From: Haberlea rhodopensis
Taxonomy: Eukaryota > Streptophyta > Magnoliopsida > Lamiales > Gesneriaceae
Reading direction: 5' to 3'
Length of the DNA stretch: 64,000 nt
Assembly (NCBI GenBank): GCA_907163345.1
Contig: CAJQUN010000496.1
Coordinates: 335,590-399,589, forward strand
Position numbers and translations under genes: made by a program. The notes beneath the pieces are model-generated. The model made no database searches and was not told the DNA's origin. It was given only the letters and a program-made list of their open reading frames with translations. Shown here piece after piece: positions 55,774-64,000 of this stretch. The stretch's first letter is position 1; each line of letters starts with the position of its first letter.

Positions 55774-56960
55774 TACGCCCAAATTAACCCTTCTCACTTA
55801 ACAACAAATTAATGTAGCAGTGTAAGTACGGATCGATCTCACAGGGAAGGACGAAGCTTTGTACTAACAAGTGTCAAAATAGGGGGATGTGAGAGTAGTA
55901 ATTATCTAAAATTATGTAGGATGCAATATTGAAATAAAATATTAATAAATCAATTAAATAGAGATCTCGATTTCGGTCGATGATCGCTTTTATTTTAAAC
56001 AATTATTTCTCAGTGTAGCGATTCTACCGCAAGTGCACGGTGTCAAGTTTTAGTATAATGATTAAAAAGAAAGGATGTCGAACCCACAGGGACTAACGTA
56101 TAAGTACCAAATAAAATTAGCAAAATTATATTTAGCCTACGAAAAAGATGATTAATTAACTAATTAAACTAAAGACTTAATAAAACTCAATAATAAAACA
56201 ACTCCTTTGAAGATGCGAAGGAATTCCGCTCAAGAAATCTATCAAGATGTTCGTTCAATTGTGTACCGTCAATGATTCGTTTGTTAAAACAATTACTAAT
56301 CAATCAATTCTTAAGGTGACGGATTTCCGAATATAATCAATACACTCTCTCGAGCATATTGAAACTAATATTAAATTGACGTAAGTAACTATCGTTCACT
56401 TAAACCAATTTAATACCGAATAAATCTCTATGAAAACCGTTGATCTTTAAATCTTTCAATTTAAAGTGACTATGTGATTTAATCTCTCGATCTAAATCTT
56501 AAACATACAACACGAGTTATTTTAGCGTATTATATCTTTATCTCTCGATCTCAATTATAATTCACTAGTTCAATCAAAGGTGGCGAGGATTTGAGAGCAT
56601 TATACATTCATGAACAAAAAACATTAATTCACTCAAACACAACCAAATCAATGATTCAAACACAATATTCCTTAAACTTGATAAAATAAACTTAATTAAA
56701 TTCAAATCAAATTAATAAGATGTTTAATCGTCTCTCAACCTCAAAAACATCATATGAAAATCAAATTAACTAGAGTTTAGAAATACGATAAACGTAGGAG
56801 CGACTCCGTGCGTTGAACGATCTTTCTTCTCTCGCTTCCTTCCTTGCACTTCAAAGGATCTCTCTTGCCTTGTTCTTCGGAGATGAAAGGCGGCTCAAGA
56901 ATATTCAATTAGGTCTGATAATAATCTGAATAATGACCCTAATTTTTGTGCCTTCTTTCC

Positions 56961-56970
56961 TAATTTATAG
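56961..56970 (-). promoter_or_regulatory. TATA-like site, minus solo LTR
   Basis: CTATAAATTA on minus, about 80 bases downstream of the GATCGATC cluster in the LTR's sense direction. Confidence 0.45.
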
Positions 56971-57046
56971 AAGAGGGGAGATATGGAAGAGTTTCCAAAA
57001 ATCAAAACCAAATCAAGCTTTTAAAATTCTGAAAATTCTGCATCTC

Positions 57047-57290
57047 AATCGATCGGTGCATAAGTCTCGATCGATCGAGCGCCTTTAGCTTCCGAGTCTG
57101 ACTTTCTCTGCCTCTCTCGATCGATCGAGTTGAAGCTTCTGATCGATCGAGCTTTCTTCACATTTTCTTGCCAACTCTCTGTCAGTGTCGATCGATCGAG
57201 ATGGTGGTTCCGATCGATCGAGAGTCTCTTTTCTTTATTGGCCAAAACTTCTGCCTTTGTCGATCGATCGCCCTTCTTGTCCGATTGATC
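57047..57290. repeat. GATCGATC cluster, minus solo LTR
   Basis: Octamers (two variants) at 57047, 57069, 57119, 57141, 57190, 57212, 57262 and 57283; gaps 22, 50, 22, 49, 22, 50 and 21. Four pairs with a 71-72-bp pair period. Confidence 0.95.
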
Positions 57291-58328
57291 GAGAATCCAG
57301 AATTCAATTTCTTCATTTCTTGGCTTGATTTGATCCGTTTTCTTCCTTGTAGCTCAATTCTTCCACATTCCACCTAGATTCCTAAAACAAACAAATAAAT
57401 ACCAAAAAGCATAACATCTTCACAGAATCTACACGAAAATATATATAAATCAAAGCCAAAATATGCGTAATAATCAACCCTATCAGTCGACGCTACCATT
57501 GGAATTATTCATTCATCGATTTTCTCACATATGTAATTTTTATGCATGAATATTCACCATTGAAGATTTAACTTCTATCCCACCTTAAGTTTAGTTAAAT
57601 CGAAAACAACATCCAAATTTAACCATTATCAATGAATCAACCCTAACAACAGCAGTTAAGATTTAAGCTAACGATAGCATATGAACAAGTAGGATTGGTG
57701 AAGCTAAACAACATAAACATCAGTTATGTTTAATCTAGTCAAAAGTTTTTCCTATGAATTTAATAACCTCAACAAGAAAATTATCAATCCTAGTTGCTTC
57801 TCAAATTCAATTAATTAAACAATTATGGATTTGATATCAAACTTAGCATTAGATTGTATGAAAAATTATAAGGTAGCTAATCTAACAACCAACAATACAA
57901 TCATGGCAAGAACAAAACTTATGATTCAATAAATATCACCAATTCAAAACAACAATCTCTTGAATAAATTAAACTCCAATGGTTTGCTCTTCCTCAACCG
58001 AGAGGATGAGTTTAGCTACCCATAATCAATGAAAAAATAACAAAATAATGTACGAAAAACATAAACAAAAACTAAGAAAAACTAGAAGAATCGCCACGCG
58101 TCGATGTTGCAATCCACCCTCTGTGTCGAGCCTTCAATCCGTCTTCAAAACTTCAAAGTAAATTATTGGTCTAAGTCTAAACTATGAATAATCTGAATTG
58201 TAATGAAGGATATCTGATTCAAGGTCCCCAAATTCGAGTAAATAGGGTGGGAATCGGATTTAGTATGTAAAAATCTATCCAAGATGGTAAAAATCGAGTT
58301 TCCTAATTTTTGAGGATTCTGGTCTCTT

Positions 58329-58479
58329 GATCGATTGAGCTCTTCTCTCGATTGATCGAGAATTTTCTCCCTTTCTCGATCGATCGAGCTCCTCTCGTTG
58401 ATCGATCGAGCACTCACATATTTTGTTGCTTAGATTTTCTGCCTTGCTCGATCGATCAAGCTCTTCTGGGCGATAGATC
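58329..58479. repeat. GATCGATC cluster, Athila-like LTR
   Basis: Octamers (some variants) at 58329, 58350, 58378, 58400, 58450 and 58472; gaps 21, 28, 22, 50 and 22. Confidence 0.93.
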
Positions 58480-58662
58480 GAGCACCTTGTCAACTCCAAT
58501 GCATTTATTGATCCTTATTCACCTTTTTAGCCCGATTTCTTCGATTACACCTACATTTACACGATTATACGATTATGTAGCATATGTATTAATTTATCCA
58601 TCAAAACATACCAAATCGTAGATAATTAAGCGCAATAGATGTGTCTATTTCTAGTCACATCA

Positions 58663-61072
58663 GAGTCTGAGAAGGTTTTCACTACAAATTGTTGAAATCT
58701 TGTAACCTTTCAAGAAAGATATCGGAAATCCCTTATGATTTCCTGAAACTGAGAGTCAGCATGTCTCCTTAAATTTCCAATAACATGACTGGCCTCTCGT
58801 TCTTCGTGCTTTAACTTTTGTACTTCATAGCAAGATTGGAGATAATATTTGTCAGATGAGGCAGCTGATCACTCACAAAGGGAGGAATATCTTCGACTTC
58901 AAGGTCAGGAAATCCAATAATTCCTCAAGTTAATCACTGTCTATTGTCTGAACATCAAAAGAAGAAGAAGCCCTTTCAGACTCAGCATGAGCAGAAACTG
59001 GTACAACAGAAGTAGTAGCATCAGACGCATCGTCATATACAACAGATACATCAGTAGATACAACAGCAGTCTCAACAGGAATGAAGTCAGTAAGCAACAC
59101 CTCAACAGGGATCTCCAGTCTAGTAATCAGTGGGGATTGGTGAGGAGTTGGAAGTGGGAAAATGGCTAAGTCAAAAGGAAGTTTGTTTAAAGGTTGTATC
59201 AGTAGGTCGCAGAAAAATGAGGCAATAGTAGGTTCAATAGTGTACTGGGTCATCCAGGTTCAGAAAAAGTAAAATGAATGAGAGCTAAGGCAACAATGTC
59301 TATGTTTAAAGGATCAACATCTGGTAGGGGTGGATGATGACTGGACATAGAACCCCAATAGTGGAAAGTGGTTGTTCTACAACAGAAGAAGATTCATATA
59401 CTGGGACGGCAGTAGACATGTTGACCATGGCGACCTCCACTGGGGTCAAATCAACCATTTGATGGTCACTAACCTCCAATCGAGCTACACCTAACTGACG
59501 ATAGCAAGAGTGTAACCCCAAGGTAACCTTGAGATCATGAAGAGTCTTCTCGGCCAGAGTAAGGCAAGCTTCCAAGGAGTGGAACTCCTCAATCCTTGAT
59601 TTCACTAGAGTGTCTAGTCCGCTGACGTAATGCATTAAGCGGTAGACTTCTCGTTGACGTAGACCCTCTTCAACATCATGGGTCTATAGGAATTCAAGAA
59701 TATGAATTTCATCATTCCTGGCTTGCTTTAAGATCCTGTTGAAAACATTGAGTCGGAACTTCATTCGGGTCTTAAGCCATTGATCAAACAGTTCCAGTTG
59801 CTCTTGAACCCATGTTTCCACTTCGTCAAGAACCAAATTAATTTTCGTCGCCACTGGAGTGGATTTTGCTTACAAATAATATTTTCCTCTTCCTTTGGGA
59901 GTGTGAAGAGGAAAGTAGTAGGGGCAGGCAGTCTTTGGAGTCCTTAGACTTAGGGTAAAAGATCATTGCCCTCTTCAAGAACTGAGTGGCAGCTCGGCAG
60001 AGGATGACATAGTAGATACTGATGCAACATTCATGATATCCCTATGTGCTGGAGGGGTAGTAGTGATAGCAAATATGGAACATAGAGGACCGATAAGCTC
60101 GTTCAAGTCTCTCTGAAGCAACAATCTCACACACTTCTGCAGTGGGAAGAATTTCCGGGCAAGAAATGGTGATATCAAATGCTACCTCTGTTGTGAGTGT
60201 GATCTCAGTAATTGCAGTTGTTTTCGGTGTGGCAGCCGGGTTCCTCTTCTTTGTTCTAGGTTTCTTCGGTGGAGGAGGAGGAGAGGACTCAGCAGACTCT
60301 GAGATGGTTTGTTCAGAGTCACTCAATACTTGAGGCTTCTTTCTCTTGGTAGGAGCTGTCTTGGATGGACCTCCTTCCCCACTGGTTGGTTTCCGATGCG
60401 TCATAAGGTACTTGTCATTGATGAGTCGAGTGGAATGGAGATTATGAATGGTATATACAGACTTCCCAAGATAAGACTTAGTGGAAGAGCAAAACCTAAT
60501 GATCCTTGGCTGATTCAATCATACCGGTCAGCACTTGAAATAGGATCACAGATCAGTTGACGTTCAACCCTTTGACGATGGCTACACTTCAAACTTCTCC
60601 GGAGTGATGATGTCAAAAGAAACGGCCTTTCACAGCAGACCCTTAACAACAATGTCTGCCAGCACCCTGAAGTGATTCATCATCAAAATCTTCTTGAAGA
60701 GAGGGGTTCGCAACCGGTGGCCAGACTCTGTAAATAGAGAACTCATCTCATCTCAAACGAAATTGGAGATGGCAGATAAATCAGTGAGCCCGGCGATGGG
60801 AAGACACAGTTGAGTGGTGAAATCCCTTGGTGATAGTCACTGACTGATTAGAGACAGAGGTGATCATTGAATTGTTGACCATTCTCGATGAAGCATAAAA
60901 CTTCATTAAGGCTTCTTTAAAATAATGGAGTCAGGTTCAACAGAACCAACATCCCTGAGTTTTCCAGACATCTGAAGACTTGTATCATTCCGACATCGGA
61001 AATTGTGTAAACAGATTCAAAATCAACGTGAAGAGTGTTGGTGACTAAGCTTGGTTGGTTGGTCCTTGACAT
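58663..61072 (-). pseudogene. Copia B extra ORF after pol
   Basis: The ATG at 61072 opens MSRTNQPSLVTNTLHVDFES; a stop soon follows. Further blocks in shifting frames: SESAESSPPPPPKKPRTKK (about 60270-60330), LTLAEKTLHDLKVTLGLHSC (about 59500-59560), and an acidic Ser/Thr-rich tail (ORF 58930-59253). Order and spacing agree with copia A 19105-30725. The Pro-Lys-Arg motif is almost unchanged between the two decayed copies. Function unknown. Confidence 0.8.
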
Positions 61073-61653
61073 GATGATTTCGCAAAGATGAGACGTAATG
61101 AGATCTGAAAGAAAAAATTTCTTGAAGATTTGTTAGCATGGTAAATTGTAATTTGTGAAAGTAAAATTTTAAAAATTATGATGGCGGATGAAGAAGAATG
61201 GAGATGTAACGTCATGCTGTAGATAAAAGGACACATAGACATGTGTCGCTCATCTAAGCAAGAATAATTTTTGAAATCAAAAGAAACAGATACGATTAAA
61301 ACGGGACCGAATTAATTTAGCATTAATAAGAATAAAATTTTGAAATCCGACGTTCCAACTTGTTAATATTTAAGGAAGGTTATGAATAGCTTAGTGTACA
61401 TGGTAATATCCACTGATATATAGAGTCTGCTGGTCAAGTAGCAAATTCTACTACAGTATACAATTGTTTTACCAGCTGAGCATCAGTAGACCTTTGAAAA
61501 ATACACAAATTTCCCCTCAAATAATATTCTCCATAAATTCATGCAATATCTAAAATGTACTTTCCCCCTTAATTGAGCATATATGAGAATTTAAATAATT
61601 AAGATCACTTAGTTGTATCAACTAAGCCATGTATATTGCGAAAATAGAAAAAC
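61073..61653 (-). other. Gap between copia B pol and its extra ORF
   Basis: AT-rich, no ORF. Purine-rich runs on minus near 61505-61575 match the gaatttaggggg repeats after copia A pol. Confidence 0.6.
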
Positions 61654-62629
61654 TTAACATCCGGTAGGGGTTTTGTGGAAATGTATGCTGCTTGTTATTT
61701 GGTACATATGTATTCCAACCAAATCTCCTTCTTCATTACATGATCTTGATGAGTGATGATGAATATCAATATGTATGGTCCGAGAATGAAGAACTGGATA
61801 ATACGTGACAGCTATAGCAGATGTATTGTCACAAAATATCGATGTCTCAGTGAACTCAATTCCATAGTTTCTTAGTTGCTGTTGAATCCATAGTAGTTGA
61901 GCACAACAACTTCCAGCAGTAGACGTTTGCGATGGATGTCTGCTTCTTTCAAACCCCATGAAATCAGTCATCTCCTAGGAATTAACAGTATCCACTGGTG
62001 CTCTTCTTATCAATCTTACATCATGCATAGTCAGCATGTGAATATCCAATTAATTAATGTAGAATCTTTGTTATACCAGAGGACAACATTTTTAATTCCT
62101 TTTAAATATTTAAGAATCCTCTTGGCAGCAGTGTAATGCGATTGCTTAGGATTAGCTTGGAAGCGAGCACACATACATACAACAAACATGATGTCAGGTC
62201 TGCTGGATGTCAAGTAAAGTAAATAACCAATAATAATGCGATACATGGTTACCTCTACCGGTATGCTTGCTTTTGTGTACTTCTACTGGTTGATAAATAT
62301 TCCCTCAGCAGATTGCTTGACTTGCAATCCTAGGAAAAAATGATAATTCCCCCATCATGCTCATCTCAAACTGATCCTGCATGAATTTAGAAAATCTCTT
62401 GCAAAGTTTTGGGTTAGTACTACCAAAGATAATATCATCAACATATATCTGAACTAGTTACGTATGATCACCCTTTGTGAATTTAAAAAGGGTCTTGTCG
62501 CCAATGGTAAAGTTGTGCTAGGTCAAATACTTTGATAGAGTTTCATATCATGCTCGGGGAGCTTGTTTCAAACCATACAAAGTTCTGTTTAGTTTATAAA
62601 CAAAAGAAGTTTGCTGATGGTTTTCAAAC
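61654..62629 (-). pseudogene. Copia B RT and RNase H fragment
   Basis: From the right: NRTLYGLKQAPRA (stop follows), YVDDIIFGSTNPKLCKRF near 62400-62450 (catalytic pair intact), MYRIIIGYLLYLTSSRPDIMF (62246), then RNase H remnants with GSCCAQLLWIQQQLRNYGI and FCDNTSAIAVTY (61800-61920). Part of RNase H around 61975-62030 is altered. Multiple frame changes. Confidence 0.9.
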
Positions 62630-62864
62630 TGTTAAGTGTCATTTTGCACTTATATTTGCATATATTTCTTGCCATTTTTATAGTGATTCTTTGACGATTT
62701 TACCCTTTTGGTTGTGTTTTTTGTATATTTCCAGGAATCCAGTGAAAGTGCAATAAATACCTGAAAACCCCCATTTTATGGACTGAAAGGTGGTAGCTGG
62801 GACAAACGAGCTAAGATATTGGAAAGACAATAAAAAAAGTTGAGTTGATGAAATTAAAGCAGGC

Positions 62865-63069
62865 GATCGATCGCTATTAAGAGGAGATCGATCACTACGA
62901 GGCAGTAAAGTGAGGGAAATTTCGTACAATAAGGCGATATATCGCCATTATTAAGAGATCGATCGCATCGGGGCAGAAGGATTAGGCGATCGATCGCCAT
63001 TCAAGAAGAGATCGATCGACATAGAGATAAACTTGAAGAGATCGATCGCCATGGCCATAGAGATCGATA
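62865..63069. repeat. GATCGATC cluster, right-edge LTR
   Basis: Octamers (two variants) at 62865, 62886, 62935, 62957, 62988, 63010, 63040 and 63062; gaps 21, 49, 22, 31, 22, 30 and 22. Confidence 0.94.
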
Positions 63070-63150
63070 GCCAACAGAGCCATGTCCGAGAAAACTTCCT
63101 TATTTATGGGCTATAATTTGGCACCAGATTTGATGGGCTCGAATTTTTCA

Positions 63151-63158
63151 CTATAAAA
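63151..63158 (+). promoter_or_regulatory. TATA box, right-edge LTR
   Basis: ttcaCTATAAAAtgg, a near-consensus plant TATA box about 80 bases after the octamer cluster. Confidence 0.65.
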
Positions 63159-63984
63159 TGGAGTGTTTGCATCAAAACAGGGTTCTTCATCTGATTTTTA
63201 CCCTGGATTTGGGAGGAACCACGACATACATGTTGGAGATTCAAAGCAACGCAAATGATAAAATATTGTTTTCTTACTTTAGTATGCTAGGCTAAGTCGT
63301 TTATCGAGATTAGGGGATCTTTTGTTGAACCCACATTTTTAATTCTAGTTTTTGATTGAGTCATTGATATCTTTGTGTTTGTGGTATGTTTTTAATGCTT
63401 TAAGGGTTTGCAATTGAGATCGAGAGATAGATTGTAATATGGAACAAATAACGCAAACCGTGGATTTCAGACCGAGATCGAGAGATGACGCCAAATACAT
63501 GAGTGATAGCTATAGATATCTTGTAATCGAAGGTTAGGAGTTTTCACGAAGCATATGCAATAGTGATTTGTTAAATAAATGAACAAGAGTTACTTACTGC
63601 AACTTGGTATTAGATTAATATAATTCGATTGAGTATATTAGATACAACCAGAAAATTTGTCAACTTAGATGCATTAACCTTGATTAGGATTAGTAGATGA
63701 ATTGCGGGGATTACTTAAGTGAATAAAGTCTCGATATTTATCTCTACTGTTTACTATCTTCTATCTTTGTGTTTTGGATATTTTTTGAACTTGAGTAAAT
63801 TAGTAAATCGTTCATAACAATTTCGTAGGTTAAATATAGTTAAACTAATTAAATTTGGCAATTGCTACTAGTCCATGTGAATACGACATCCGACTTTCTT
63901 TACTATACTAAAACTTAATACCATGCACTTGCGGCAATAAATCGCGCCACACTAGAAAATAATTATTTAAAATAAATGCGATCA

Positions 63985-64000
63985 AGTTTTTGGCGCCGTT
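63985..64000 (+). promoter_or_regulatory. Primer-binding site, right-edge element
   Basis: agtttttggcgccgtt; TGGCGCCGTT is the start of the usual Athila/Tat PBS. The window ends inside it. Confidence 0.85.

Larger units (their letters stand above)
55981..57485 (-). mobile_element. Solo LTR, Tat/Athila-type, minus orientation
   Basis: 1505 bp. On minus it begins TGATAGGGTTGATT and ends AAAAGCGATCA, with an exact target duplication gtcga at 55976-55980 and 57486-57490. The gtgcacttgcggtagaatcgc block near its 3' end matches the LTRs at 50511 and 62630. No interior, so it is a recombination remnant. It contains a GATCGATC cluster and a TATA-like site. Confidence 0.95.
1328..58662 (-). mobile_element. 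Athila/Tat-like Ty3/gypsy element, heavily interrupted
   Basis: Pieces of one minus-strand gypsy element occur in the correct order from right to left: 5' LTR (ends 58662), PBS 55755-55773, gag (55558 to 54706, then 52664 to 51834), protease (to 49851), RT (41866-41301, then 3733), RNase H, integrase (to about 1655), and the post-pol palindrome and PPT near 1471-1514. The interruptions are copia A, LARD2, three LTR insertions and the left LTR. At 3733/41301 and 50510/51834 the reading resumes exactly after the target duplication, showing the pieces were once continuous. The 3' LTR is not recognised, so the left end is unknown. All ORFs are broken. Lineage (Athila versus a related Tat branch) is from remembered family motifs. 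Confidence 0.9.
55774..58662 (-). repeat. Athila-like 5' LTR, split by a solo LTR
   Basis: On minus it begins TGATGTGACTAGAAATAGAC at 58662 and runs to the PBS (left boundary approximate). After removing 55981-57485 and one target copy it is about 1.4 kb. It carries GATCGATC-type octamers at 58329-58479. Confidence 0.85.
58663..62629 (-). mobile_element. Copia B: partial element of the copia A family
   Basis: Minus strand: RT/RNase H at 62629-61654, a non-coding gap, then the extra ORF from 61072 down to 58663. It is clearly the same family as copia A in both RT and the extra ORF. The left side is cut by the Athila-like LTR inside the extra ORF (copia A equivalent near 30352); the right side is cut by the LTR at 62630. 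LTRs are outside the window. Probably the oldest layer here. Confidence 0.9.
62630..63984 (+). mobile_element. 5' LTR of a Tat/Athila-type element entering the right edge
   Basis: 1355 bp from TGTTAAGTGTCATTTTGC to AATGCGATCA, followed by a PBS, so it is a 5' LTR with its interior beyond the window. It is related to the solo LTRs at 50511 and 55981. It contains a GATCGATC cluster, a strong TATA box and the tgcacttgcgg end block. Confidence 0.9.

Noticed and set aside
1..64000. Host protein-coding genes or rRNA/tRNA genes
   Set aside because: Every ORF with recognisable protein content is gag, pol or the copia extra ORF. The remaining short ORFs lie in LTRs, leaders or repeats.

Overview
The window is plant nuclear DNA made almost entirely of LTR retrotransposons inserted into one another. 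I find no host gene, rRNA or tRNA gene. The protein families present (Athila/Tat-type and Tekay-type Ty3/gypsy, two kinds of Ty1/copia) and primer sites matching plant initiator tRNA-Met point to a flowering plant, probably a eudicot. The copia gag and post-pol ORF resemble elements I remember from Lamiales (Gesneriaceae), a weak lineage hint only.

Layout, from the oldest layer inwards. Level 0 is a minus-strand copia element, copia B (58663-62629), cut at both sides. Level 1 is a minus-strand Athila-like element whose 5' LTR ends at 58662 and whose pol ends near 1655. Level 2 insertions into the Athila-like element are: an LTR at 1-1327; copia A (3734-41295, TSD ctata); a large non-autonomous element LARD2 (41872-49847); a solo LTR (50511-51833); a degraded LTR (about 52665-54705); and a solo LTR (55981-57485, TSD gtcga). 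Level 3 insertions into copia A are: a Tekay-type chromovirus (7068-16078, TSD atggt); the non-autonomous LARD1 (19369-28309, TSD taagt); and copia C (30726-39236, TSD ctcca). A further Tat/Athila-type LTR (62630-63984) enters copia B from the right and runs out of the window at its primer-binding site.

Every coding region is damaged. Copia C is closest to intact: one in-frame stop, two 1-bp frameshifts and a lost polypurine tract. The Tekay element has frameshifts, stops and a reverse-transcriptase active-site change. Copia A has lost part of its integrase. LARD1 has nearly identical LTRs and no coding capacity, so it was probably moved recently by proteins supplied in trans. It, LARD2 and the Tekay element share the tRNA-iMet primer site, the PPT context and several LTR modules.

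The most unusual signal is not a gene. LTRs of several distinct gypsy families carry clusters of the palindrome GATCGATC, placed in pairs 20-22 bp apart (start to start), with pairs separated by about 28-31 or 49-50 bp. Flanking bases often extend a pair into a longer hairpin. In the Tat/Athila-type LTRs the clusters sit just upstream of a TATA box; in the chromovirus-type LTRs they lie a few hundred bases inside the predicted transcript. Other shared modules are a paired-ACGT inverted repeat with a 3-7 base spacer, AGCGG/CGCT arrays, and in LARD1 a roughly 20-copy 59-bp minisatellite in which each unit holds three short stem-loops.
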